A stretch of DNA of 11,516 bases from Salpingoeca rosetta (taxonomy: Eukaryota > Opisthokonta > Choanoflagellata > Craspedida > Salpingoecidae): contig NW_004754930.1 in the NCBI RefSeq assembly GCF_000188695.1, positions 1,547,170-1,558,685 on the forward strand. Direction: 5' to 3'. A program made the translations under genes and the position numbers. Of the stretch, positions 1 through 9,329 are shown piece by piece. Numbering within the stretch: position 1 is the stretch's first letter; the number at the start of each line of letters is the position of its first letter. The notes under the pieces are model-generated. The model searched no databases. It was not told the origin of the DNA and saw only the letters and a list, made by a program, of their open reading frames with translations.

Positions 1-168
1 GTTGTGTGCGTGTTGTGTGCGTGTTGTGTGTCGTGTGTGTGTGTGTGTGTCGTGTATGTGTGTGTGTGTGTGTGGAGTGTGTGTGTGTTTGTCACCCCTC
101 CATCTCCTCCGTGACTGACGTCTGCTCTTTCGTTCTCCCTCGCCTGCACCGTCGACTGCCGCCGCCAG
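1..168 (+). repeat. Intron end with degenerate (TG)n tract
   Basis: This is the 3' part of an intron of the Rabex-5-like gene. Positions 1-95 are a broken GT-rich tract with TGTCG interruptions. It is followed by a pyrimidine-rich stretch (about 97-166) and the acceptor AG at 167-168. No coding exon is recognisable here, so the earlier exons of the gene lie outside the window. Confidence 0.75.
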
Positions 169-1067
169 GACGTGGTGGCTGAGCTGGAGAGTGCGCAGGA
201 GGACTTGATCACGGTGGATGCAAAGCGCGCCCCGCACGACAAGCTCGAGTGCATCGTCACCTGCGCCAAGAACGTCTTCACCATCCTCCAGAAATCAGCT
301 TCCTCACAGCAGGTACTGCATGCTCTGTGTGAGTGTGTGTGAGTGTGTGAGTGTGTGAGTGAATGTGTGTGTGTGTGCGTATCTGTGTGCATGCGTGCTT
401 GAGTGTGCTGGGGATCTTTTCATCCACCTCGACAAACGCTTTTGTGGTCTTGTGCAAGGTTTCGCTTTCTCATTCTCATCACAACACAACCTCGTACATG
501 TGTGCATGTGTGCGGCAGGCTGCCAGTGCTGATGACTTTGTACCAGCACTCATCTACACACTGATCCAGGCCAATCCACCCAAGCTCTACTCAAACATCA
601 AGGTGAATCTTTTGAAATGAATCGCCCCGCCGTGGTTCCTAACGTTCTCTGGCATACATACAGAGATTTCCCTTCCTTTTCACAGAAACACAACACAACA
701 CACACACACACAACACACACACACACACACACACTACACAACACAACACAACACAACACAACACACACACACTACACAACACAACACAACACAACACAAC
801 ACAACACACACACACACACACTCACACTGTCGCATGTGTGGCCTGCAGTTTATCCAGAACTTTGGCAACCCGCGGCGGCACGAGGCCGGAGAGGCCGGGT
901 ACTACTTTACGAACCTCTTCAGCGCGGCAGAGTTTGTGCGCCGGCTCAGCGCGTCGCACCTCAAGATGACGCAGGAGCAGTTTGAGAGCCTCATGGACGG
1001 CGACGCAAGCTGTACGTGCGCGGAGGGGTTGTAGCGTGTGTGCATGCATGTGCGTATATGCTTGCAT

Positions 1068-1110
<43 letters not shown>

Positions 1111-1605
1111 GCGGGCTGCCGGTGTGTGTGCGCGCATGCGTTGTGCCGTATGAGTGCTGGTGAGTGCTATCTGATGGGGTGATATCCCACCAACGTGCAC
1201 CCCTTGCGACTCCTTTTTGCTTCTGCGTCCTTTCGCTGTTATTTTGGTCCAACAGCGGTGACGGAGGGTCTGGAGTCGATCAAACTCATGCGCGACAGCG
1301 TCGATCGCCTGCGCCGCCTCGAGAACAAGCAGCGGGTTCGTCCCGTGAGCAATGACTCGGACACGTCCACGTTCACATGCATGTGCTGTTGACGTGAACA
1401 TGTACGTTTGGTCGGCTGCGTCTTTGCGTGCTCACGTGGCTGTTGTTGCGTGCACACATTGGCAGGTATTGCAGCGAGATGTGGACTTGCTACTGGACAC
1501 ACTTTCTGAACTATGTGCTTCAGCTGTGAAGGTAGCACGGCAACACTGCTCATGATGGCAACATCAGCCACAGTGCGCTTCGAGCACCTTGTTGTGACGA
1601 CATCA

Positions 1606-1690
<85 letters not shown>

Positions 1691-2527
1691 ACTCACACCT
1701 TCCCCTCGCCCTCACGTTGATGTGTGCAGCCGATTGGCGGGGCGCCAGATGCAGAGGTGACGGAGTACACGCGCATGCTCCTGACGCGCGACTCGAGCGA
1801 GGGGAAGAGGGCCCGCCGTGCAGTGTCGTCGCCGGCGTCACCGTTTGCTCGCCGAAAGTGGTCGGAGAACACAGATGCAGACGCCCGCAGCCTTGGCGAT
1901 GGTGGCGATGGTGGTGGTCGCGCTGGTAGTGTGGTGGAAGAGAGCAGCGAGGAGGAAGAGGAGGAAGAAGAGGAGCAGGGGGAGGAAGGAGAACAAGAAG
2001 GAGAAAGTGAAGGTGAAGGAAAACAAGAAGAAGAAGAAGAAGAGGTGCAGGGCCGAGGAGATGATGTGGCTGTGGGAGAAGCGGAGACAGCAGAGGAAGA
2101 GGAACAGGGAGAACATGACAGCTGTGTTGATGCACAGGCAACAAGCGACAACGATGATGAGCAAGTTGATGACGTGGAGCGTGTGCAGGCACAGATCAGT
2201 GGTAGTGTCTCAAGTGTGAACAAGCAACGCAACGAGGAGAAGGAGGAGGAAGAACAACAACAAGAAGAAGGAGAAGGAAAGGGAGAAGAACCGGAGGAGG
2301 AAGGAGAGGCAGAGGAACGGCAGAAGCAAGCTGTCGGCAGGAATGACGGCACCGCTGCTGCTGTCGGTGCTGCCAACGCTGCACCTGAGGAGCACCGTCC
2401 CAGCAAGACGTCTGGCAGTTGCGAAGATGACAACGACCTCACCAGTGACCGCGATGGTGACAGCCGCCCTGCTGCCAGTGATGGCAGCAGCAATGACGAT
2501 GACGACGAGCATCATGACCAAGCGTGA
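169..2527 (+). CDS. Rabex-5/RABGEF1-like Rab exchange factor with VPS9 domain (5' partial)
   Basis: The family catalyses GDP/GTP exchange on Rab5-group GTPases at early endosomes. Exons: 169-312, 519-602, 849-1011, 1256-1344, 1466-1531, 1730-2527 (TGA). They give 447 visible residues in one consistent frame. Exon 1 carries the segment before and into the VPS9 domain (DAKRAPHDKLECI). Exons 2-3 carry the VPS9 core: SADDFVPALIY with the conserved Asp and Pro, ANPPKLYSNI, and GYYFTN with the conserved Tyr and Thr. The order and wording match vertebrate Rabex-5 closely. Exons 4-5 (residues about 131-182) are helical and correspond to the Rabaptin-5-binding region of Rabex-5. Exon 6 is a 265-residue low-complexity tail, very rich in Glu and Asp with some Gln, unlike the short Pro-rich end of the human protein. 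The A20 zinc finger and ubiquitin-binding helix of the family would lie upstream, outside the window. The donor of exon 4 could also be 9 bases earlier (GT at 1336), still in phase. I am sure of the family; orthology is inferred. Confidence 0.9.
313..518 (+). repeat. Intron of the Rabex-5-like gene with (TG)n tract
   Basis: Donor GTACTG begins at 313 and acceptor AG is at 517-518. A GTGTGAGTG-type degenerate TG tract covers about 325-385. The rest is unremarkable pyrimidine-rich intron. Confidence 0.8.
603..848 (+). repeat. Intron with mixed (CA)n and (AACAC)n repeats
   Basis: Donor GTGAAT begins at 603 and acceptor CTGCAG ends at 848. Positions about 690-822 are a compound microsatellite in which pure ACAC runs alternate with runs of the pentamer AACAC (about 735-762 and 776-804). 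The two blocks look like a duplication of one compound unit. Confidence 0.85.
1012..1255 (+). repeat. Intron with (TG)n tract
   Basis: Donor GTACGT begins at 1012, after a single leading base of a split Ser codon, and acceptor AACAG ends at 1255. A (TG)n run lies at about 1070-1108 and is preceded by GCATG-rich sequence. Confidence 0.85.
1532..1729 (+). repeat. Intron with long pure (AC)39 tract
   Basis: Donor GTAGCA begins at 1532 and acceptor GTGTGCAG ends at 1729. Positions 1609-1686 are an uninterrupted 78-bp AC run, one of the longest perfect tracts in the window and therefore likely to vary in length between strains. Confidence 0.9.
1939..2345 (+). repeat. Purine-rich GAA/GAG coding repeat (acidic tail)
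   Basis: Within the last exon of the Rabex-5-like gene, two blocks (about 1939-2050 and 2230-2330) are almost pure GAG/GAA/AAG/CAA triplets. They encode Glu-rich runs with Gly, Gln and Lys. The reading frame stays open through both blocks to the TGA at 2525-2527. Confidence 0.8.
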
Positions 2528-3141
2528 AGCGCTGTGGTGGGGTGCGTGTGCGGCGTGAAGCACTGTGTCTGTCACGAATACGCCTCATTCCACACCGCTC
2601 TCTGGCCCCCTCACTGTTTGTAGGCTCGATATTGTTCTTACTGATGAATGCTTTGTCAAGTCCAATCGCCACGCACGCGTCTATTGTTTTCAGTTACTCC
2701 CACGCCAACGCACGCAGTCCTTGCCATCATGCATCAAGGGCACTGGTGGCCCATTCAACAAAGTGCGTCATGTTAGTCGTTGGTTTTGGCTGTCAGGCAA
2801 TTAAACACACTCATGTGCTGCTCAGATAGAGAGGTGCAGTGAGTGAGAAGAAGAGGGAAGGTGGAAGGCGCAAAACAAGACATCGATAGCAGGCAACACA
2901 CACACACACACACCATGTGACGCTGTGCATGCAGTTACATATGCTTGCGCGCACATACATAGGATGATCGTGTCGACTGTCTCGCACACATAAGGTGTTG
3001 TCTGTCGACTCACAAACACACACACACACACAAAGATGCACAAAGACAGTCACACATACACAAAGATACACAAATATACACAAAGATCCACACACAGACG
3101 CACGCACACACGCACACACACACATACACACATACACAGAA
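2528..3141. other. Tail-to-tail intergenic spacer with CA tracts
   Basis: The spacer holds the 3' UTR of the exchange-factor gene (to about 2825) and that of the SET-MYND gene on the other strand. CA tracts occur at about 2896-2913 and 3013-3135, the second with repeated ACAAAGATACAC-like units. No ORF with protein-like composition was found. On the minus strand I could not find an AATAAA or ATTAAA for the SET-MYND gene. Confidence 0.7.
2800..2805 (+). terminator. Candidate ATTAAA polyadenylation signal
   Basis: ATTAAA lies 273 bases after the TGA of the Rabex-5-like gene, in unique sequence just before the repeat-rich spacer. It is the commonest variant of the AATAAA signal, and no AATAAA occurs between the stop codon and this site. 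The cleavage site is not visible. Confidence 0.45.
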
Positions 3142-4483
3142 TCAGTTGTCGGGCACCTTTGCTGGCGGTTTGCATTCACGCTTGTGTGCGGCCTTCCAGT
3201 GCTGGCGCTGGCATTCGCTTGAGCAGTACGCGACCTGTCGACACCGCCCGCACAGCAGCGGGCCCGTCAGGAAGCAGTTACACGCTGCGCACTGCGGGCC
3301 GCGGCACTTGCGCCGTGCTTCGTTGAACCGCTGCTTCCACGCCTCCAGCACAAACGGGTTGGCCCCCGCTGCCTTGGCGGCCGTGTGCGCGTGCTTGTAC
3401 AGCGTGGCCATGGTTGGCCAGTTGGACGGGTAGATGCGCTCCCCCAGCTCCGCGCACCGGCCCCACGCCAACATGGACCCCTTCATGTCCTTCGCCTTTG
3501 CCTTGTCGTTGGCCGCCTGCAACGTGGCCCGAAACTCCTCCACCACGCGCGTCTCCAGCGCCAAGCTGCCCTCTTCTTCTCCATCGCCTGCCGTCGCCGT
3601 CGCCGTCGCGTCGTCGGCCTTTGTCTTCTTCTCCGCCGATGGGGACGACGATGGCAGGTGCAGGGGCAGGGCGCGTTCGCATCGTGGGCATTGGCAGGTG
3701 AAGTAGTACAGCTCCTGCAAGGCCTCCCGCCGCTCCGGGGTCGTGTCCATGAGCTCAATGTAGGAGATGCACACTTCCTCGCCCTCGGCAATGTCCGAGA
3801 CGGCGCGAAGCACGATGGAGGGCGAGTTCAGCCGCGCGCGGGTGCTGTTGGGGTCAATGTACTGGCACGCGTTTGGTCTGCAGGAATGATTGCAGAACGC
3901 CATGCGCAGATAGAACCCGTAGGTCGTCATGCCCGGGAACCGCTCAGATGACAGCGCAAAGGAGTTGAGGTGGATCACGGCCAGCAGCTGCCTGAGGTCG
4001 TCCAGTGACAGGGGCTCCACCCCGTCGGCGTTCTCGGTTGGCTGTGGCTGTGATGGCGCGTCTGAAGCGGGGTGTGCTGTGGCCTCGGGGTGCAGGAACT
4101 GGAACAAGCGCTGGGCATCCTCGTCCAGGATATCCTTGCGGTCTTGGAAGATGGGATGGTCTGGATCGTGCCCTGGCATGTACGCATTGAGGAGCCCAAA
4201 CCCAACGCTGTCTGCATCCGGCCTCGACAACAAGGACTTGGCCAGCACAAAGTTGGGCTCACCCGCGTTCCTGGATGAAGGAAGCATGGAAGCAACGTGA
4301 GAACACATCAGCGTGCACAAACGCACGCACACACCAGCGTGCACGTACAGTCTGACGCACATGCACACACATAACAACATGTACAGCCGTACTCCCCCCC
4401 ACACGCACACTACACACACACACTACACACACACACACTACACACACACACACACTACACACACACACGCACACTACACACAC

Positions 4484-4525
<42 letters not shown>

Positions 4526-4692
4526 TTGAATTTCTTGTTGGCTGGAGCGGAGAAGCAGACCGCTGGCTTTTCACTCAGGATGGGTGTGCCTGCTTTGATG
4601 GGCATGGTGGCCACCAACCCCTTTCGTTTCCCCGCAATCTCCCGCACCTCCACATTCTTCAGCTCGGCAATCGCCGCAACCACGTCTTCCAT
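3142..4692 (-). CDS. SET-domain protein with C-terminal MYND zinc finger (SMYD-like)
   Basis: SMYD-type proteins transfer methyl groups from S-adenosylmethionine to lysines. Exons: 4692-4526 and 4270-3142 (stop TGA at 3144-3142), joined in phase 2, giving 431 residues. I chose the ATG at 4692 (purine at -3, G at +4). The frame stays open upstream of it, so an extra 5' exon is possible. Residues about 14-45 resemble the N-terminal SET strand (REIAGKRKGLVAT). The SET core has FCNHSCRPN (NHSC 183-186) and GEEVCISYIEL, followed by the post-SET cysteines CQCPRC (248-253). A Ser/Thr/Glu-rich linker and a helical segment (about 297-377) follow. A complete MYND finger ends the protein: Cys 383, 386, 396, 399, 405, 409, His 418 and Cys 422. 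In SMYD1-3 the MYND finger is inserted inside the SET domain near the N-terminus; here that position holds only a linker. The substrate is unknown. Confidence 0.9.
4271..4525 (-). repeat. Intron of the SET-MYND gene with compound CA repeat
   Basis: Read on the minus strand, donor GTATGT starts at 4525 and acceptor ATCCAG ends at 4271. Plus-strand positions about 4398-4522 hold CA runs interrupted at regular intervals by CTACACAC units and ending in a pure CA run at about 4491-4522. The transcript therefore carries a UG-rich tract right after the 5' splice site. Confidence 0.88.
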
Positions 4693-4983
4693 CTCGATTG
4701 TGTTCGACGAGCAACAAGCCAGCAAACAAGTAAGGCAAGAAGCGAGGCTCGCGCAGCGTGTTCTGAGGATTTGCGAATGATACCACTGAAATTTCTAGCC
4801 AAACGATTGGAAGGACCAGCCAGCTTGCTGGCGAAAGGAAGGAAGACGAGCAGTCACTTACGCTGACATCATCATCACCTTCATCATCATCTTCATCGTC
4901 ATTGTCGTCGTCGTTGTCCTTGTCAAGCTCTGAGCTGCGCCAAGGCCCCTTCCCAAGCACTATCCAAGCCTTCAAAGAGAATC
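4693..4983. promoter_or_regulatory. Divergent promoter region between SET-MYND and sulfotransferase genes
   Basis: These 291 bp separate two head-to-head start codons and must hold both promoters and 5' UTRs unless upstream non-coding exons exist. There is no obvious TATA box. Positions about 4866-4921 are a CAT/CTT/GTC triplet-rich tract that would lie in or near the 5' UTR of the sulfotransferase gene. The boundaries are inferred from the start codons only. Confidence 0.5.
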
Positions 4984-6359
4984 ATGACATCTGGAACACG
5001 CAGTCGGAACAGCAATGAGAGTGACAGCGGCAAAGAACCGCTGTTCACCTTCACGCCCAAGCACAGGTGATTGCTGCTGTTGTTGCTACTGTTGCTGTTG
5101 CCGCAACTGTTGCTGTTGTTGCTGTTGCTGTCATGATAATTGTTGTCACTGTTGTGATGACTGTTGTGCTGTTGTTGCGTGACGCTGAGCTCATGGCACA
5201 ACACGTACAACACGCACGCACACGCACGCACACACTCGCTCACACACATTCACACATTCACCCACACACATTCACACACACACACTCTCTCTCTTACTGT
5301 GATGACAGGTTTTCGACACAGAACAACTTCATGCTTGGTGTCACGCTGGGCCCTTGGCTAACCGTGCTGTGGAAGTACGGCTACGCGATTGAGTGGAAAC
5401 ACTACTGGTTTCGGGTCCTCTTTCTCACGTTTATGGCGTGCCTCAACTCCACCCTTTCGTTTCTGGAGTGGCTCTTCTTCCGACACCGTATTCGCAGCGC
5501 TGTCATCAACAGGCGGCCTGTCTTCATTCTCGGTCAGGCACATACGCGAACACACACACACACACACTCATGCGTAGATGCTCAAGTGTACAGCACCCTT
5601 GAGGGTGCAGCTTCATGACACTCCCGATTCACTCTCCAAGCACATGCACAACACACGCACACACATGCTCGCACACATGAACACGTACAACCAAACCCAT
5701 AACCACACACAATGCGCACTACACCCACACACATCTTGAGTGTTTGCTCATGGCTTTTGCCCCCGCGTTCCCACACACTAGGTCATCCTCGTACGGGCAC
5801 AACCCACCTGCACAACCTCATCTCCCTGGACGATGACGAGTTCTTTGCGCCCACCACCCTGGCCGCTGGCTTCTCTGCCGCCTATCTGCTCCTCCATCCC
5901 GTGCGGCACCTTCTGTCCGGCGTGCTCAGCGATACTCGCCCCATGGACAACATGGCGCTGACATTTGATGTCCCACAGGAAGACGAGCTGTCCTACACGG
6001 TTCGTTGCCCCTTGTGTTGGTGTGTTGGTGTGCATACGTCTATGGTCGTGACCTTGCATGGCTTGCTGTTTCTCTGTCGTGATTGTTCTCCTGGGTTCCA
6101 GGGGTTGGCTCCCTTGCAGTGGTGGTAAGTTTGCCAGCCTGTTTGCTCACGTGTATTCACATTTGCCAACCTGCTTGCACGGTGTGCTACAGCAATCCAC
6201 TCCACTGCTGTCCATGTACTCCCCGCTCGTGTTCATGACAGAGGAGCCCAAGTTCCGCAAGTACTTTCGAATGCAAGACGTGTCTCAGGACGAAAAGAAA
6301 CGGCAAGGACTCGTGTCTCTGCACACGCGTGTGTTTTTGTTTTGTTGTGTGTGTGCGTT

Positions 6360-6390
<31 letters not shown>

Positions 6391-7412
6391 AAGTGTGTGT
6401 TTGTGTGTGTTTTGTGTGTGTGTATGTTTTGTGTGTTTTGTGTGTGTGTGTGTGTGAGTATGCGGCCCGATCAATTGCTGGTGTGGTTGTATCCATGGGT
6501 ATCGCACCACGCTCCCCTTCTTGTGTGCGGCTTACTTATTACTTATGCCTCCTGCACCTCGACATGACAGATACACGGATGTGATGCTCGCCTTTCTTCA
6601 GAAGCTGGCCGTGCATGCGCAGGGTCGCCGCTTTGTTCTCAAATCTCCAACCCACACAGCAAAGGTGCACATGTGTTTTGCGGCGCGCTGGGTCGGATTT
6701 TCATCACATCATGAGCGTCGGGCCTGACGGTTCGGGTGGCAATGAAAGGCACATTGTACCACGCCTCACGACTGCTTCTACTACGAGATGGCGAACAACA
6801 CACACACACACACATACACACACATACACACACACGCACACAGGTCCGGTTCTTGCTTGAGCTGTTCCCTGAGGCGCAGTTCATCTACATCCACCGCCAC
6901 CCGTACCGCGTGTTTCGATCCGCAATGAACATGGCAGGTCAGGGCGCGCGCGCGTGTGCGTCTGTGTGTGTCTGTGTCTGTGTCTGTGTGTGTGTGTCTG
7001 TGTGTGTCTGTGTGTGTGCGCGTACTTTTGTTTTATGCATTTGTCTAATTGCCAGTTTCAATTGCCCTCACGCCATCATACATACACGCGCCCACGCAAC
7101 CTTTCACGTACACAGACAAAACTTACTGGTACAGCTATCTGGCCACACCGACTAACGAGCAAGTTGCGGAGTTTGTGATGCACCAGTACGAGGAACTGTT
7201 TGATGCGTACATGGAGGATCGGTCCCTGATTCCGGAAGGAAATTTGGTCGAGGTCTCCTTTGATGAACTTCAGCAGCAGCCCTTGCAAACGGTGCGACTG
7301 TGTGTGCATGCATGTGCATGCATGTGCTGTGTGTCTCGTGTTGCATGGGCCTGTATGGTTTCGTGTCTGTGTCTGTCTCTCGGTCTCGTGAGTTTATGTG
7401 TGTGTATGTCTG

Positions 7413-7445
<33 letters not shown>

Positions 7446-7766
7446 GTCTGTCTGTCTGTCTCTCTCGCTGTGTTTCATGCACATCACCAGGAACACATTC
7501 CCCTCATCACTGCATCATTGCTTTCGTGCGGCTGGTCGCAGATGGAGCGCATCTACACGACCCTGCAGTGGACCGGATTTGACGACCGCGTGAAACCAAA
7601 GCTGCAGCGCTATCTGAAGAGTCTTCGCGGATTCAAGAAGAACGCGTTTGAAACGCTGACAGATACGCAGCGGCAGGAGGTGAACCGGCGATGGAGGAAG
7701 AGCTTCAAGGCGTTTGGGTACACCATGCAGGAGAAGCAAGGCGCCGTGAACATTGCTGGGCACTAA
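4984..7766 (+). CDS. Membrane-associated PAPS-dependent sulfotransferase
   Basis: The family transfers sulfate from PAPS to hydroxyl or amino groups; this sequence looks like the Sulfotransfer_3-type group. Exons: 4984-5066, 5309-5532, 5782-5999, 6193-6302, 6571-6664, 6844-6937, 7116-7291, 7542-7766 (TAA). They total 1224 nt, or 407 residues. After a Ser-rich N-terminus, residues about 35-55 and 61-85 are strongly hydrophobic, which suggests membrane anchoring. The 5'-phosphosulfate loop is FILGHPRTGTTHL (100-112). KSPTH (236-240) and IHRHPYRVFRS, with Arg261 and Ser269, form the 3'-phosphate site. The remainder (EVSFDELQQQPLQT, then a helical C-terminus) fits the family. ATG 4984 starts a frame that runs cleanly into exon 2; a more upstream start is not excluded. 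Intron 4 uses a likely GC donor at 6303. The acceptor substrate cannot be read from the sequence. Confidence 0.88.
5067..5308 (+). repeat. Intron with TTGCTG-type triplet repeats and CA tract
   Basis: Donor GTGATT begins at 5067 and acceptor GACAG ends at 5308. Positions about 5070-5178 are a degenerate GTT/GCT triplet repeat rich in TTGCTG. Positions about 5212-5285 are CA-rich with CACATT interruptions. Confidence 0.8.
5533..5781 (+). repeat. Intron with scattered CA repeats
   Basis: Donor GTCAGG begins at 5533, after the first base of the split Gly103 codon, and acceptor ACTAG ends at 5781. The CA run at 5550-5567 and looser CACA sequence at 5645-5730 are the only notable content. Confidence 0.8.
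6303..6570 (+). other. Likely GC-AG intron
   Basis: Exon 4 ends ...AAACG and is followed by GCAAGG at 6303. The acceptor is GACAG, ending at 6570. This is the junction that best keeps the frame (CG joined to A gives Arg212) without inserting extra residues between EKK and YTDVM. GT donors nearby that keep phase (6315, GTCTCT; 6333, GTTTTT) match the donor consensus poorly and would add four or more residues. The intron carries a TG-rich tract at about 6347-6457. Confidence 0.65.
6665..6843 (+). repeat. Intron with CA tract
   Basis: Donor GTGCAC begins at 6665 and acceptor CACAG ends at 6843. A CA run with ATACAC interruptions fills about 6797-6843, directly against the acceptor, replacing the usual pyrimidine tract. 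Confidence 0.85.
6938..7115 (+). repeat. Intron with TG/TCTG tract
   Basis: Donor GTCAGG begins at 6938 and acceptor TACACAG ends at 7115. Positions about 6944-6958 are GCGCGC-rich. A degenerate TGTC/TG tract fills 6960-7020. Confidence 0.85.
7292..7541 (+). repeat. Intron with (TGTC)n tetranucleotide tract
   Basis: Donor GTGCGA begins at 7292 and acceptor CGCAG ends at 7541. A TGTC tetranucleotide run fills about 7408-7463, interrupted by one TATC. The intron also has GCATGCATGT-type repeats at 7304-7326. Confidence 0.85.
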
Positions 7767-8211
7767 CGCAACGAAAGGGGTAGTGTGTGTGTGTGTGTGT
7801 GCGTGTGTGCGTGAGAGTGGGTGTTTGTGTGTGCGTGTGAGTGCGTGAGTGAGTGGGTGCGCGCGCTTGTGTGTGAGTGTTTGTGTACGCGAGTGAGTAG
7901 TGAGTGTGTGTATGTGAATGTGTGTGCAAAGCGAAAGGACGTATATGGATGAATGGTTGCCAGCGCGTTTGTTTGCCAGTGCGGTGACATTCATGGCGCC
8001 CCACTCCTCCCCGCCACAAACTCGCATCCACAGGCCATGAGGGAAGACCTTGCTTTCAGTCGCTTTGCCTGTTTGCTACTGAATTGAATAGTAAACCGTT
8101 TACAGTTACGAGGCACTCTCCACACATGCAGGGAAGCAAACACAAGCAGGAAAAGAGTAACGGTAATGATCATGAGTAGAGAGAAAAAGAGAAACTGGAT
8201 ACCAGCGTGTG

Positions 8212-8303
<92 letters not shown>

Positions 8304-8528
8304 CACACTTTCTCTTTGGTACACAAATTTGTACAAGACAGTACAGACACCGATGATAGCATGCTGGTTGCCAACGCGAGGCAAGATTGGTTCGCCAGCC
8401 AGAGAAGGTATGGAGGGATGTAACTCAAGATTAAGCCGGGATATGCACGTGGATGCGTAAATGTGTGTATGCGTGCATGTGTGTTTGTGGTTGTCTCATA
8501 GCACAGGGGAGAGGGCGAATGAAAGCGG
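7767..8528. other. Tail-to-tail intergenic spacer with TG and CA tracts
   Basis: The spacer lies between the stop codons of the sulfotransferase and Rab genes. It has a degenerate TG/GAGTG tract at about 7782-7925, unique sequence at about 7926-8212, and a perfect 87-bp CA run at 8214-8300. No protein-like ORF and no AATAAA or ATTAAA were seen for either gene; an AGTAAA-like variant lies near 8089. Confidence 0.65.
8214..8300. repeat. Perfect (CA)n microsatellite, 87 bp
   Basis: This is an uninterrupted CA dinucleotide run in the spacer between the sulfotransferase and Rab genes. It is the longest perfect complete tract in the window. Confidence 0.97.
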
Positions 8529-8838
8529 TCAGCAACATTGCTTCTTTTGCTCTGTCGTTTCGTTGACATTCACGGTCCCTTGATTTGGTGAGGGTGTCTC
8601 TTCTCCTGCAAGAAGCAAGAAGCAAGAAACAGACGTGTGTGTGTGTGTGTGTATGTATGTGTGTTTGTGAAGGAAGAAAGTTGATGGGTTGACACACATT
8701 CTCGGGTTTTGTGCATGGTATGCGCACCTGTCAATCCGATAAGCTCCTTTGCAATGTCCACGAATGTCTCAGAGATGCCTGCAGAGAGTGTGTGGGTGTG
8801 TTGGGAACGTGTGAGGGTGCGGATAACAGAGAGAAAGA

Positions 8839-8916
<78 letters not shown>

Positions 8917-9254
8917 NNNNNNNNNNNNNNNNNNNNNNNNNNNNNNNNNNNNNNNNNNNNNNNNNNNNNNNNNNNNNNNNNNNNNNNNNNNNNNNNNNNN
9001 NNNNNNNNNNNNNNNNATGCGTGAGTCTACACTACAATAAATTTGACTCCACTCCGAACGACATCCTATAAATGCAATTATGCCAGATACATACACAAAA
9101 CGCATAAGAAAACATCATAAATTAACGAGGCAGTCGTCGTCAAGAGCCTACTCTAGATAATGACACTCTCACTCAACTGTACTATAGTGGACTGGCTACC
9201 CAATTCCTGAGTTCCCGCGCCCTAGCACCATAATAAATGCTTCAACTAACGCAC

Positions 9255-9329
<75 letters not shown>

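Noticed and set aside
617..1182. Long open frames of His-Thr or Cys-Val repeats
   Set aside because: They are translations of CA/TG microsatellites inside introns. The same artefact recurs at 4259-4519, 6187-6567, 7705-8031, 8106-8460, 8570-9105 and 9196-9467.
1335..1344. GGTTCG, similar to a tRNA B box
   Set aside because: It lies inside an exon of the exchange-factor gene. There is no matching A box or cloverleaf around it.
1239..2493. Large Ser/Leu/Pro-rich frames on the minus strand
   Set aside because: They lie antisense to the GAA/GAG-rich last exon of the exchange-factor gene, where lack of stops on the other strand is expected from composition. No family motif was seen.
2965..3012. 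Two GTCGAC sites flanking a short loop, as in a hairpin
   Set aside because: Beyond the self-complementary GTCGAC core the arms do not pair well (CTGTC against TTGTCT), so no convincing stem forms.
3278..4300. Plus-strand frames opposite the SET-MYND gene
   Set aside because: They are shadows of a GC-rich coding exon. The minus-strand frame carries the recognisable SET and MYND motifs.
4693..4725. Upstream extension of the SET-MYND frame to a TTG at 4725
   Set aside because: TTG is an unlikely start in a nuclear gene, and the ATG at 4692 has a good context. The extra residues match nothing known.
9017..9105. Short open frame at the edge of the gap, read from 9105 on the minus strand
   Set aside because: It is only about 30 residues before the N run, has no recognisable motif, and lies inside Rab intron 5.
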